A stretch of 64,000 nucleotides of DNA from Pseudorasbora parva (GCF_024679245.1 NC_090178.1:47685425-47749424); one strand, 5' to 3'. Shown: positions 1-12,436, counted from the stretch's first letter. Notes: a model not told the origin generated them from the letters alone. Translations and numbers: made by a program.

Positions 1-306
1 CATTAAAAATAAAAGTTGGTCTATTTCTTTCTCTGTATCTCTCTCGCTCTTTTCTTCTTTCTTGCCCTCCCTCTCTCTGAAGTTCTTTCATGAAGCATCA
101 AGAGCCATATATTCATTATCTGGCATCATATTCATTTCTATGCTAATGAGGACCATACCCACAGAAATCTGTCCTTCAGATAGGAGTAAGTGGCAATCAG
201 GTTTTGTTTGTTTTGAGGTTTCTTTCTAGAATGACAGAACATGTTTCCAGTATTATATGGAATTTTAGTATTCAGAATAAGCTACAGTACATAATAATCA
301 GTTTAT
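1..306. other. Non-coding, no assignable feature
   Basis: AT-rich sequence with a pyrimidine-rich stretch in the first 80 bases. No exon, RNA gene or repeat end could be supported. Confidence 0.5.
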
Positions 307-2130
307 TAAAGGGATAGTTCACCCAAAAAAGAAAAGTGTATGTTTTCTTCAGTCCTGTGATATATTTCCAAGTGAAACAGAATATTAAACAGAGGGTAGG
401 GTTTTACTTCAATGCTCCTCCTCTCCATCTCCAAAGCAATGGTTGGAGAGGAGTGGTTACGTACTTTCAAACCTAAGCCGCCAAACTGCCGTCATCTGAG
501 AAGGAACGCTGTTTCCAGACCAAAAGTGACTATTCAGTTTTGATTAAAGATTACAGCGCTTTTTTTTTGTCCGTGCATTAATTTGTGCAGATTAATTGGT
601 CACCTTAAAACCTATAAATTGTGCTAACAAAGTAAATAGGATACATTTTGATTTCATGAGGTCTTTAAACCCTGCAGATTGGTGTATTAAGACACAAAAT
701 GATCGGTTTGTGCGATAAACTGAAAAGTATTTATATAATCATAGGCGCGAGTGCCCTGTCGTAAGACTAGTATGGACAGAGGACTCCCGCCTATCACAGG
801 ATTACCAAGGTACACAGGGAAGCATTTTCCAGGTCGAGATATGCGCCAGGCGACTACCCGAGGGGAGGACATAGGATACACGTGAGGGCTGCATATGGAA
901 GAACTTTGGGGAACCAGCCAAAGGTGGATTTTTAACACCAGGGCGTGGCAGCTAGCCAAGGGAAACACCCGTGTGGGGGTGGCCCGGAGGGAAAACCATG
1001 CACATGGAGTGCTAGAAGAGCTCAGGGCTTCCAGAAAGCTCAGCTGAGGAAAATATTGCACATATCTAGCCTGAACGCCAGCCGAATTTAGCCCCGGCCG
1101 CAAAATTTTTAGGTCGGGCAATTCGGTCTGGCCTTGCTCCATAGAGGAGTAATATTCCCCGAACAGAAACTGTTCGGACCAATAAAATCATCAAGAGCGG
1201 GCTTTAGCGGACGGACGGACAGATGATAAACAGTAACGTAATCATGCACGTCATCAAAGGGGCTTGGATTATATTTGTTTGAATCCTAAACGGAGAGCTT
1301 GTTTGTATATGCATTCACCATCACAATTTCTCTCAGAAATTATGATCATGTTGGGTAAGTACTCTGTGTATCATTAAATTCGGACTTGGCAAGTGCAGTT
1401 GAACTCTGTTGACATTTGACAATGCGTCGCTTCGTTGCTCTGATTGGTTGTTGGTCTATCCAATTGATGTCTTTCCTGGTTCGGTTGAAACACGCCTCAT
1501 AATCACAGCCCAATGGAGCATCAGACTCATATTCTGACTAGAATTGAGTATGATCATGTCAGGCTAGCACATATCCAGTCCGAGGAGTGGAATGATGAGC
1601 AAGTGAAGACATCTGAGCCTGGTCCATTACCGGCCACTAGTGGAGGCGAGTACATAGTCATCTACAGCTCTGCAGATGTCTTTCCAAGACCAAGAGGAGG
1701 CCACAATCCGGGTGGAATCAGCCCTAAACCCAACGGGGCATGGACTCCCCAGCGTCTGGTTAGCCAAAACAATGGCGTCCACTATCCTGTGAGACAACCT
1801 TTGCTTTGATAGAGCCGTCCCTTTCAGCTTTCCACCATAACAAACAATGGGCTGGTCTGAGGTCCTGAAACACTGCATCCTGTCTACGTAAGCTGTGAGA
1901 GCGCGGACAGAGCTTGTCGGCTGCACAGTTCAGTACCCCAAGAATATGGACAGCACAAAGGGACCTGAGATGAAACCCCCATTTATCAGTCACTAAAGTT
2001 ACTCGGAGTGGCTGAACGAAAGGGAACTTCATTTGTGTTCTACAGAAGAAACAAAGTCATCTATATCTTGGATGCCTTGGGGTAAGCAGATAAACATCAA
2101 ACGATCATTTTTGGGTGAACTATACCTTTA
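307..2130. mobile_element. Composite non-autonomous DNA transposon with inverted ends
   Basis: The left end (near 307-335) reads TAAAGGGATAGTTCACCC and the right end (near 2107-2130) is its near-perfect inverse, GGGTGAACTATACCTTTA. These ends, and the stretch before the right end (about 2030-2100), resemble a very abundant cyprinid interspersed repeat. The 1.8 kb interior has no transposase; it holds GC-richer unassigned sequence (about 640-1950), so it is probably a composite or carries nested insertions. A clean target duplication was not identified. Open frames inside lack recognisable domains and were not annotated. Confidence 0.6.
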
Positions 2131-3499
2131 ATAAAATAACAAATCCAGCAATGTAAAATGGCATCAGCTTTTTTTTCTTTTTTTTTCAGATAATGTGAGA
2201 GTTATTTTTTTATTGGTCACTTTATATTTAGCCTGTAGTCTGTTTTCAAAAAATCATTAGGATCATCATTATCAAAACATTTAATATTTTTGAATATACT
2301 CAATTCCTATTTAACATTATTCAATGATGTGCTATTTTCATCATCATATGTTTCCTCAGTGGAGCTGTAATAAGATGTTATCAATAACTTTATACTTCTC
2401 TTTTGCATATAATGAAAGCATATAGTGGCTAGAGACTTCCAAACGACAAAAATAAAAATAAAATACTTGTACATACAACTTTTATGCTATTATACACTCT
2501 GAAGCTATATGATTGGCCTTAAATTACACAATGGCAAGATAATGTTCACATTTGGATGGTGTTCTTTTAGATTCAGATTGCCAGAAAAGTACCACTGGAT
2601 GAGTACATCCATGTATCTTCACCTGAGAAAGTTGTTTGGGTCACATGCTTAGCAAAACTCAAACTTTTTCATCGATCAGTTAATGGTGCACCTTCCAGAG
2701 CTGCAGCATCTGAAACGTGACATTTTCACAGCACGATGAGAGCTGCTACTCTCTCTCTCTGTAATTATTTCAGCGGTACTCGCTTGCCCCAAATTGAAAG
2801 AATGAATATCAGCCTATATTTCCTCTGAATCACATCATTTAAGAGGCTTTTTATATGTTTAATAAAGCACAGCCGCCTGCCTCTATCACTAAGGAGCGAG
2901 TCATTTCCTGGGGAGGGAGAAACATCTGTTCCCAATTGAAGGGCTTGCTGAGGGGGAAATAAGGTTTTTTTCTTATTATAATTGAGGAGAGAATAGTTTT
3001 AAATGGCACATTATAGACAGCACAATCTAAAGGATTAAAAGGCGGGAGCCTCCAACACTCGATGCGAGGTGAGGACACATGTATTATTCTGACCCACCTG
3101 TTCAGAATCATTTAATGGTATTTATCGAAGCCGGCATATTTTTTATATGTACTGTAGTTAGCAGATGGACAGCCTTCCACTAATACACAACATGAGAGCA
3201 ATCTATCAGTTCTTATCTCTCCATAACAGTGTCTACAAAGTTTGCAATGTTTATAGTCAATTGCAATAAGATTAATAAGATTAATAACCATTTCTGATGC
3301 TCTTTAACGTAATTGTCAGATGGTACACTATAAAACTGTATAGCGACCATTTGCAAAACTTAAACAGTTGATTTACAGCAGTAGTTATACCACTTATTAG
3401 AATTATATGATTGTGAACAGGCACACTCAGATTGAAGTCTGGAGAAAGGAAAGGAGAAAAAAATACATGCAATTTGCAGATATCACTCCCCAAACATGA
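2131..3499. other. AT-rich non-coding stretch
   Basis: No exon, transposase or terminal-repeat pair recognised. Only short T runs and a brief TC run near 2750 were seen. Confidence 0.5.
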
Positions 3500-3810
3500 C
3501 ATGACAAGGTTTTATTCAAATTCTGAACTGATTATATATACATAGCGCACAAAGAGCTATGCGCTAAATAAGCTGTCACTCATTTTAGCTTCATTGATTA
3601 TATTGTAACTTTGTGAAATCAAATTTTGTACACAGCACAATTCAAAATTTACATAATATCTACGTTTGCTATAATGAAAAGATTTGCGCCTAACACAGAA
3701 ATCAATACTGGACAAAAAGGGCTAATTAGCAATTACTTTGAAAATAATTTACAGACAGGTCTGTGACTGGCTACATTGCTCAATGAAACAAGTTGTAAAT
3801 AGAAACCTTT
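3500..3810. repeat. Interspersed repeat, related to 43770-44200
   Basis: Shares ordered words with 43770-44200: GTTTTATTCAAATTCTGAA, AGCTGTCACTCATT and GTCTGTGACTGGCTACATT. The order is the same but both copies have diverged. It has no coding content, and the family is not identified. Confidence 0.5.
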
Positions 3811-3829
3811 GCAGATCACAATGCCTCAG

Positions 3830-4005
3830 GTTAGACATGTAACCATGGTTCCCTGAGAACAGGGAATGAGGGGTCACTATGGGGTCTGCCAATGTCTAAC
3901 AACGCTCTCAGTAGCCAATAAGGCTCAAAGAGAGCCTACAACTTTCGAACTGCCTGGCCGATCTCTAGGAGCGGAGGCCTCAACATGATGACTCTCTAAA
4001 TGGAG
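3830..4005. repeat. Cyprinid-type repeat with GGTTCCCTGAGAACAGGGAA
   Basis: Contains a short palindromic block, GGTTCCCTGAGAACAGGGAA, like those in an abundant cyprinid repeat family. It is non-coding. The boundaries are approximate, and family assignment rests on recall of similar sequences. Confidence 0.4.
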
Positions 4006-4109
4006 AGGAGACCTAACCATGCCCTATGATCTTACAAGGAGGCCTACACCTCGCAATGCTGTCCTAGCAGAACTAGTGGAAGTGGAGGAATTATTAGTAT
4101 AGCTCTCTC

Positions 4110-4770
4110 AAGTGTGAGGAAGCCTAACAACTGTCACAGAAACCAGATCTCCTGGAGCCAGTTTCAAGCCTGGTCTACCAACCTCCACTGTTCCTGTGGT
4201 CTGGGAAACCATCCAACCTACATCCATCTGTGCATAACTGGTTCTGGGAGAGCAAGAGAGTCAGCAACTACAAGAGGCAATTTGCCACCAGTAATGCCAT
4301 GCTGATGTTCGGCAGGCCAAAACTCCATCATATCTACCTGGACAAAAGGTGTGACTTTCTACAAAGGATATCCGGCTCTGATTGTCCCATGTTCATTGGC
4401 CCCTTTGAAATCACAAGGGAGATCAGTTTAGTTCACATTTAGTTAATTGAACTAAAACTACCAGCCAGTGACCGTATTCACCCTGTCTTCCATGTCTCTC
4501 AACTAAAACTTTTCCGCTCACCCATTTCTTCTGTCTCCACAGAGCCTGGCACCCTGGATGAACCTCCTTGCCACCAGTCGAAGAAGATGGAGGAGTCTTC
4601 ATTGTTTGAGAGATCCTGGACTCTACTTACACCCTTCCATGGAGGTCATCCAGATGAGCCTTACTAACACAATGGATGACTGCTTCGGTGTTGGGGTCCC
4701 TCGTGCTCAGGAGTGGGTCATGGGGTATTGTCACTGAATCGCTGTTCGCCGTCCAGTCTGTATCTGTACT
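4110..4770 (+). pseudogene. Ty3/gypsy pol 3' fragment (integrase C-terminus), decayed
   Basis: Translating the plus strand in shifting frames gives a GPY/F-like stretch of gypsy integrase (RPKLHHIYLDK, then FIGPFEI, then a trace of the HPVFHVSQLK segment) followed by a chromodomain start (EEDGG then ILDSTYT). This is the C-terminal end of a chromovirus polyprotein. Stops and frameshifts occur throughout and no LTR was recognised downstream. It resembles the corresponding part of the fuller minus-strand element at 54206-58988, so it is probably an older relative. Confidence 0.6.
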
Positions 4771-4771
4771 G

Positions 4772-5172
4772 TATTAATCAATCAATCAACTTTATTTATA
4801 TAGCACTTTGACAATGATGATTGTTTCAAAGCAGCTTCTCAGTGTTAAACAGGACAATATTGCAACCATTTTTTATTTGGCTGTACAGTCATTCTGGAGA
4901 AAACAATGATTTTATCAGCTAATTTTAAATGAATCATATAGCGACAATGTTGGCAGATCAGTATTATAGTTTATAGAATTAAATATGACCTAATTTATTA
5001 ATTGTATTTCCATATTTAGTTGAATAACTTGGATCATAATTTGAATGTCCCCAACTGAGCAAGCCAAAGGTGACAGTGGCAAGGAACCAAAACTCCATCA
5101 TGGCATGATGGAGAAAAATAAACCTTGGGAGAAACCAGACTCAGTTGGGGTACTAGTTCTCCTCTGGCCTAT
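4772..5172. repeat. Common cyprinid interspersed repeat (TTTATTTATATAGCAC... family)
   Basis: Begins with a CAATCAATCAACTTTATTTA-type head followed by TTTCAAAGCAGCTT. It ends with the AGCAAGCCAAAGGTGACAGT, CTTGGGAGAAACCAGACTCA and TTCTCCTCTGGCC blocks. These blocks recur in this order in many cyprinid sequences. It is non-coding and possibly SINE- or LINE-tail-derived. Confidence 0.6.
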
Positions 5173-5288
5173 TAACACACTGTGTGTGTATAATTATTAT
5201 TCTCGCAACCTTACAGGTCAGAAATCATGTTATTGTTACAGCCGTTTCACACCGCAAGCGTGAGCAGCACTTTTTTTTTTCGTCACCC

Positions 5289-6650
5289 ATGTTACTGTTA
5301 TTGCTGCTGCTCCTGCTATTACTGCTGCTGTTATTGATGCTGCTCCTGTTATTACTGCTGCTCCTGTTATTACTGCTGTTCCTGTTATTACTGCTGCTCC
5401 TGCTATTACTGCTGCTGTTATTGATGCTGCTCCTGTTATTACTGCTGCTCCTGTTATTGCTGCTGCTCCTGTTATTGCTGCTGCTCCTGCTATTACTGCT
5501 GCTGTTGTTGTTGCTGCTCCTGTTATTGATGCTGCTCCTGTTATTACTGCTGCTCCTGTTATTGGTGCTGCTCCTGTTATTACTGCTGCTGTTATTGCTG
5601 CTGCTCCTGTTATTGCTGCTGCTCCTGCTATTACTGCTGCTGTTATTGTTGCTGCTCCTGTTATTGCTGCTGCTCCTGTTATTACTGCTGCTGTTATTGC
5701 TGCTGCTCCTGTTATTGCTGCTGCTCCTGCTATTACTGCTGCTGTTATTGCTGCTGCTCCTGTTATTACTGCTGCTGTTATTACTGCTGCTCCTGTTATT
5801 GCTGCTGCTCCTGTTATTACTGCTGCTGTTATTGCTGCTGCTCCTGTTATTGCTGCTGCTCCTGCTATTACTGCTGCTGTTATTGTTGCTGCTCCTGTTA
5901 TTGCTGCTGCTCCTGTTATTGTTGCTGCTCCTAATATTACTGCTCCTTTTATTGCTGCTGCTCCTAATATTACTGCCGCGGCTCCTGTTATTACTGCAGC
6001 TGTTATTGTTGCTGCTCCTGTTATTGCTGATGCTCCTGTTATTACTGCTGCTGTTATTGCTGCTGCGGCTCCTATTATTACTGCTGCTTTTATTGTTGCT
6101 GCTCCTGTTATTGCTGCTGCTCCTGTTATTGCTGCTGATGTTATTGTTGCTGCTCCAGTTATTGCTGCTGCTGTTATTGTTGCTGCTCCTGTTATTGCTG
6201 CTGCTCCTGTTATTACTGCTGCTGTTATTGTTGCTGCTCCTGTTATTGCTGCTGCTCCTGTTATTACTGCTGCTGTTATTGTTGCTGCTCCTGTTATTGC
6301 TGCTGCTCCTGTTATTACTGCTGCTGTTATTGTTGCTGCTCCTGTTATTGCTGCTGCTCCTGTTATTACTGCTGCTGTTATTGTTGCTGCTCCTGTTATT
6401 GCTGCTGCTCCTGTTATTACTGCTGCTGTTATTGTTGCTGCTCCTGTTATTGCTGCTGCTCCTGTTATTACTGCTGCTGTTATTGTTGCTGCTCCTGTTA
6501 TTACTGCTGCTGTTATTGCTGCTGCTCTTGTTATTACTGCTGCTGTTATTGTTGCTGCTCCTGTTATTGCTGCTGCTCCTGTTATTACTGCTGCTGTTAT
6601 TGCTGCTGCTGTTATTGTTGCTGCTATTATTGGTGCTGCTGATACTGTAT
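5289..6650. repeat. Trinucleotide-periodic tandem array with 51-bp higher-order unit
   Basis: About 1.36 kb built almost only from GCT/CTG, CCT, GTT, ATT and ACT codon-like triplets. In the right half the word GTTATTGTTGCTGCTCC recurs at 6224, 6275, 6326, 6377, 6428 and 6479, a strict 51-bp (17-triplet) period. The left half is less regular, with CTAATATT and CCGCGG variants near 5930-5990. Because TAA, TAG and TGA are nearly absent, several frames on both strands stay open (poly-Leu forward, Asn/Ser/Arg reverse). No gene-like start, splice signal or flanking domain supports translation. Confidence 0.9.
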
Positions 6651-6651
6651 A

Positions 6652-7510
6652 GTAGAGGTCTTCTTGGATCCAACAATGTACCCGAACTGGAAGAGACCCG
6701 TAATATGCTACACAGAACTGAGCCGGACCTGTCTATTATTTCAAAAGCTGGACCCAGACCCATTCAGATCCGAGAAATTCCAAAAATGTAGTAACAGGAA
6801 CCAACATGGACCTGTCTATTATTTGATAGCTTGAACCGAACCTGGCAGGAAGACAGAGCCAACTGGACACGATTGTCTCATATTCTACAATAAACTGTGC
6901 ATAAGTCAATAAACAAGCTGCAAAAAATATATAACTTTTTGTCTCAACCTACCTAAAGTTATAGCCGTCGTCTTCCTTCGTACCTGATTGTGATGTATTA
7001 AAATATTCCTCTCTTGTTGTTCCAAGCATGCTTAATTCACTCATCATTTCAGCTGTAAAAGTACACTTTATGTCATGGTGACGGATAACAAATGCATCTT
7101 GCAGATTTGCATTTCGACTCGAGTTAACTCGCATAATAACATTGACTGTTTACCCTTTTGAACAATAAAGATTACTTGTTCAGTGCCATGGCCGCTGATA
7201 TTTTTTTTATTTGCTATAATCTCTGTGAGCCGAGCCTAACCACCAAAACTTTAAGATTAAACAAGACGGTTTATTCATGTTATTTTTACAGTCACTGCGG
7301 AAGCTTGGGTTGCCATAGAATCATGACGCGATTGAGACTGTACTCGCTTGTTAGCTGAAGCAACTAAAGCTTTTTTACTCAATTTGAGTGTCATGGGAAA
7401 CATTTATGTGACAGTTCACCTGAGATTTTGTTGCTGATTTGAAATATATATTATTAAATACATTATTAGGCTACCGTGCGCTTGCATTAAATCTGCCCGC
7501 TTTCTAAACG
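6652..7510. repeat. GACCCG-type transposon end and unassigned flank
   Basis: Starts with TAGAGGTCTTCTTGGATCC followed by ACCCGAACTGG and GACCCGTAATATG. The same TAGAGGTCTTC end occurs in inverse orientation at about 14625-14640. This suggests the end of a fish DNA transposon with GACCC-rich subterminal sequence. The rest (6860-7510) shows no domain. Confidence 0.4.

Positions 7511-7566
<56 letters not shown>
7511..7566. repeat. (GA)n microsatellite, left flank of the Tx1-like LINE
   Basis: Uninterrupted GA dinucleotides, about 56 bp. They abut the 3' end of the LINE that occupies the interval up to a matching (GA)n at 14291. Confidence 0.95.
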
Positions 7567-7570
<4 letters not shown>

Positions 7571-7800
7571 ACTGACTGAAAATACCTTTACTTACAACTA
7601 TGTGTAAAAGTACACTGTGTTACCACCAAAATTATATATTACACAAACTAAAATTACAAAGGAAAAAAAATACATAAAATAAAAAAAAAGTAAATAAAAA
7701 AAACAACAAAACCATTCAAAAAGTCAACAACAGATCATAATTTTCATTAGCTGTACATAATACTCTGTTTATGGCCCAAGTAGTCACAAACACAGTCTAG

Positions 7801-9164
7801 TCACAAAGGATCTAAAGCATATTTTCTAAGAGCCTTTTTTTCTTGTTTTCTAAATAGCAAGTTTGGCAGTTCCAAACAAAAAATTAAAAAAAAAAAAAAA
7901 ACATTTTTTTGACTAACACAAGATTTTGGCCCAAAGATAAACAATTGATGAGATAAAACTTCACCTAAAGATGATACCCATTGAGATAGAAAGGAAAACA
8001 AATTACCTAACCGTGCATATTGCACAAAAAGATGAAAAATTGTTTCATTGTCAGAACAGAAAGGACACCCCGACCCTACATTTGGATTGAGGTGCACCAC
8101 ATGTCTGTTCGTAGCTATAGCACCATGTACAATCCTCCATTGTAAATCGCCAGTCCGTTTATCAATGGGGCGTTTGTACAGTGACCGCCAGCTACCTTTA
8201 GGGGAGATGTCCACTCCAAAAAAATCTGTCCATCTTGATGACGTTACTCCAGATAGAAGACATGCATTAGTCACTTTCACACATGTCACATACAGGGCCT
8301 TCTTACCAGCAGACTCAAAGTTATCCAGTTGAGGGGTTTTAAAAGACAATATAAGGTTTTCCTCCTCAAGCCATCCCCTTGCGTCAGCAGTTATCATCAG
8401 GGACGGCAAATCATAGTCACACCCAGCCATCCATTCGTTAGACTCACTGATAAAAAGTCGTTGATCATAATCCAATTCTTCAACCACTTCACCAGTAAGC
8501 CGTTTCAGAAAACGAATAGACTTTATCCCGGTTCTCTCACTCAAGGTCTCCAAACCGATGCTTAAAATGTGACCAAGCTTCACACATCCAGCAGCTATCA
8601 GCCGTGATGACAAACTGACAGAGCTTAGGAGTCTAGAAGGCAAAAAAGAGTTCTTAAACAATGGCTCTTCCATCAGCCAGAACTCTGCATGTATTCCATC
8701 AGTTCTTGATACAGAAAAAACTTTTCAGGCTTCCATCACAGATCTATAAAAGGAAGTCAAGTCTTTTAGAGTAGTTACATTTAGGTTCAAAAGAGATGTT
8801 TATCAAGTCCCATACCGCCTGCTTTCCTCAGGAGTGCAACAGCAGTACTAGACCATGCCATGTCAGTATTATACAGCAATCTCTGAGCAGCTTGCAGACG
8901 AAAGGCCATGAGCCTAGATTTAATGTCCACAAGGCCTTGCCCCCCTTCTTGCACTGGTAGAAAAAGGACAGCTGACTGGACCCAATGCTGCCCTGACCAA
9001 AAAAAATTAACAAGCATCCTTTTAATGTCCTGAAATAATCCCGCAGGAGGTTGTAACACAATAAATTTGTGCCACAAAGCAAAGCGACCAAATTGTTGGC
9101 AACCAAAACTCTCCCCCTATAGGATAGCTGGTGTAGCAACCAGTTCCATTTAGACAATTGGGTG
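7801..9164 (-). pseudogene. LINE ORF2 C-terminal region (Tx1/L1-like), disrupted
   Basis: Minus-strand pieces contain the conserved block after the RT of fish L1/Tx1 elements: LSKWNWLLHQLSYRGRVLVA, then VNFFWSGQHW and EGGQGLVDIKSR (about 8930-9150), then MGLDKHLF. Further on comes a long C-terminal domain (about 7801-8673) with a cysteine/histidine pattern GCPFCSDNETIFHLF. Two frames are needed around 8787-9157, so there is at least one frameshift, and the piece between 8673 and 8787 is not in one frame. The product would have lacked endonuclease and catalytic RT in any case. The coding sequence resumes at 12225 beyond the hAT insertion. Confidence 0.8.
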
Positions 9165-12100
9165 CAATGTTCCCTCTAATTTTTTTTAGCACTGAGCAAA
9201 TTCTTTTTTTTGAGTGCACATTTCAGTACTGTGAGCAATTCGCAACCACACGACCTGCCGAAAATGACTACGAGCCTGCGTTAGCCATAGGGATTCAAAG
9301 ACATGACAGCAAATGCATCAATATGTTTACAAGGTTGATATTTATTCAGTATAATTTATAATGGTTGGACTTTGGGAAGATTTGAATGATGGTGTTTTAC
9401 CAGTCAGTTTAGCTGAACTTAAAGGATCTTTGGTGGATAAGGTTTCAATAAGGTTATTATGACCAGTTAACTGGTTATTATGACTGATAATGATATATAA
9501 AAAATAAAAGTATCCAAGATGTTTAGTCATTTCTCAGCAGGTACAACATTTAAGTGGCACGTCATTGAAAGAAAAATGCTAATGCAGTGCTTAACAATAA
9601 TAGGGCTATTAAATTGACATGGTGTAAATTTTCCTAAAGGTAGTCTATATAAACAATTTAAGAACTGCAACAAACTAGTGCAACAAACTAGGTTACAAAA
9701 CATGTTATTTGAATTTCATTGAGGATGATAGGTCTATCTGGCTATGTGGCTCATCTTGTCTGCAGGCCTATGGAAGAAACATCTCTCCAAAGAACAGCAT
9801 CTGAAAAACAGGTTAACCAAAAGAGAAACATATTTCTCTTCAAAACACAAAATCACTATTACATTAAACAACTGCAAATATACTAAAACAGAATTAACCT
9901 GATTCAATGACTAATCATAATTATGTCAAAATGTTGTTGCAGTAATCAAGATCACTTTGATCCATATTAGGCCTAATAGGTCTTATTGAAAATATTGGAA
10001 ATACATTTCTACCTCAAATCTTCTCTCGTCGGTCTTTGTCCCCTTTCCAGTGGTTGAAGACCTTGTCAAGGTCTATAGGACCCTCTTTTTGCCTTGAATT
10101 CTCATCAGTTGGTCCAAATGGAAAACTTCAAGGTGGTTGCGCGATTTTGTCTTAATGGCATTCATTAGACTGAAACCGTGTTCACAGTCAGCGCTGGATG
10201 CTTGGAATGTGCCACAAATGTCAAGAAGTTTTGCCAGATCTGGAAAATGCTCACTTTTCAGCGACCAGGTTACAATCTCAGAAAATGATCTGGGCAGTCT
10301 GATTTTCCTTTTTTCATTAACCATGAACTGGAATTCATTGTATTGTTGACAAATGAGCCCCGGGCCCGAATCGTCTGCTTCATCCATAAGCACTTCAAAC
10401 TTCTTCGCCAGACTGGTCACGTCATTCAGCCCATGATCAAATTCACCAACTGCATGATCCAACGTGTCCGGCTCAAACGCAGGCCACTCTTTGAGCTCAT
10501 TTTCAGGGAAGCGGGCATCCAAATGCTTACAAACTTTATGGACAAACAGAAGAATGTCCCATGTGTTCACTGCACTCTCACTTTCCAAAACTGTGAGCGC
10601 TCGTTTGCCGCAGTGAACTCGCTCTCCTAAATATTGCGCTCATAGTTTCTGTATTTTCGCTCTGGCAATGCAGTGCCCATACATTACCCTAAGATTACTG
10701 CGCTGTAAGCAGGTGCACAGCTGAGCGAGTTCCTCAAGCACTTCTGCTAGCACAGTGATTGCAAATTTGTATTTGGTGTCGGTTAGTTTTCTATGACAGT
10801 ATTTCGCAATGGGGTCAGAGTCAGCATCTTTTGCACAGTATTCGGTCAACGCGCTGAAATTTTGCAAAAAAACGTGCACAGCTTGGTAGCGTGACAGCCA
10901 ACACACTTCATTCAAAGGTCTAAAAGACAACAAATCCACTTCTAAAACCTCTGCCATCTCTGTGAATTTGGCTTTCTTTACAGATGATCTGCAAAACATG
11001 GAGTATACTGTCCAGAGTAGCGTTTCTTCCTCTTTCATTATAGGGACATCTTTCCATGCGTCATCGATTCCATAAGGAGTTATGGGCCACGCAGTGTTGC
11101 TCAGTCAGGTGCGGTACCTGACGCTTCAGTAAAGCAGCCACTCCTTTATGTCTGCCTAACATGACAGAAGCACCATCTGAAGTAAACATGACCATTTTGT
11201 TCATGTCTAGCGCATGGTCTGCGTAGAACTTGGTAATGGCATCAAGGATGTTTTCTGCAGTGCATCCTGAAAGCTGAATGATTCCAGCAAAAACTGTCTT
11301 GTAACTGAAATCAGTTTGCTCCCGAAACTTAATGTAAAGCACAAGCATCTTATGCACTGAGATATCGGTACTTTCATCCACAATTAGTATGTGAACACGA
11401 GCATGTCTTATGCTGCTTATCATCTCAGTCTGCACAACTGAGTTGATGCCTTCCACCAATTCAAAAGCATAATTTATGCTTCTCCAACTCTGAGGTAGGT
11501 TGACGTATTTTGCCATATGATCGTGTATATCCTGAACTGATAACATGGACATGTTGGTGTTAATTGCTAGCATCACATTGTTGATCAATATTTTTATTTG
11601 TTCAGGGTCAGATCGTGCTCTCCGAATTGGTCTTTCTCGGGATGCATTAGTTTCGGTGAGAATTTTATCGATAGAGTTTCCTTTTTTTATAAGTCTTAAT
11701 GTTTTCAATAAGCTACATGGACTTTCTGTCTCAGATGACGCTTTAGGTAATCAAGCTTCCACTCGGACCAATGTTTCCCCCGAGCGAACTCTCCTTTCAC
11801 TTTTGCCTCCGAGCTGAATTTGCAGATCACGCCACTCCTTTCTTCATATATAAATATGTCTGACAGTTTTATCCTACCTGAACCATCTTTTCTGTCAGTT
11901 TGGACTATTTCATCTAGCCACTCATGTTTAAACGTTAGGCAGACCTTTTTTGGGGACACCTGCTCTGCCTTTCTCTTCGCCATGGTAGCCTACTGTATAA
12001 CTGCTGGGGCACGCCAAGAGTAACCTAAGATACTTGAATGTAAACATTCTAACGTACATCCGGCTTGGTTGTCAGTCACATCTCAGTATTTTAAATGTTT

Positions 12101-12224
12101 ATTACCTAGCCTGCATCGCCTTTGATGCTCAGATGTTTAACCCCTGAAAAAGAAAAAATCTATTGCGCGACTACTTCGACTGGCCTGCGCGGCCGCGCAC
12201 GTGCACAGCTTAGAGGGAACATTG
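9165..12224 (-). mobile_element. hAT transposon inserted in the LINE
   Basis: Terminal inverted repeats CAATGTTCCCTCTAA (9165-9179) and its inverse ending at 12224 are perfect over 15 bp. The flanking 8 bp (ATTGGGTG at 9157-9164, GTTGGGTG at 12225-12232) match at 7 of 8 positions, as expected for an aged hAT target duplication. Removing the insert and one duplicate makes the LINE ORF2 frame continuous. The interior encodes a hAT transposase on the minus strand, broken by frameshifts. About 900 bp on the 3' side of that gene (9180-10070) is AT-rich and non-coding. Confidence 0.9.
10073..11983 (-). pseudogene. hAT transposase, frameshifted
   Basis: Four minus-strand pieces in changing frames make one transposase. 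The start, MAKRKAEQVSPKK (11983), leads into an N-terminal domain. The 11061-11708 piece carries the RNase H-like core with ILIVDESTDIS (first catalytic Asp region) and VMFTSDGASVMLG. The 10640-11038 piece contains the insertion domain. The 10073-10588 piece ends with the hAT dimerisation signature SSADCEHGFSLMNAIKTKSR. Breaks lie near 11705, 11065 and 10600. The family resembles domesticated vertebrate hAT-derived proteins of the KIAA1586/ZBED kind, but this copy lies inside intact transposon ends and is dead. No introns were needed to align the pieces. Confidence 0.85.
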
Positions 12225-12436
12225 GTTGGGTGCACACTCTCTCCAAAACACCCTCCAAATTTTTATTTTGAAAGTCAGCAGATCCCAAAAACACAAAGTA
12301 TTTTTAAACCTTCACTAATCCAGTTCAAATTACCTGGTAATTGGCAAATCTTGACAAATAGTTAGAGGAAAGCATGTGAGGCTCTTCATTATTACGGTCC
12401 ACATTGAAACACTCTGTACAGTTTTTATCCACTTTT
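12225..12436 (-). pseudogene. LINE ORF2 RT-thumb fragment
   Basis: Reverse-complement translation gives LPGNLNWISEGLKILCVFG, the conserved stretch after the RT palm in fish L1/Tx1 elements, leading into EGVLERVCTQ immediately before the hAT insertion. It continues in frame with LSKWNWLL on the far side (from 9157 leftward). Stop codons are present between 12350 and 12436, and the junction with the ORF1 end lies within this piece, marking the internal deletion. Confidence 0.7.

Noticed and set aside
687..1142. 151-codon minus-strand open frame
   Set aside because: No recognisable domain or start context; lies inside a composite repeat.
5289..6650. CRISPR-like array
   Set aside because: Repeats are contiguous with no unique spacers, in a vertebrate genome; the same applies to the minisatellites at 31780-33060, 45871-46130 and 50050-50430.
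5184..6791. Open frame of 535 codons encoding almost pure leucine, and a 512-codon Asn/Ser/Arg frame on the other strand
   Set aside because: Both arise because the triplet array contains almost no stop trinucleotides; no domain, start context or splice support.
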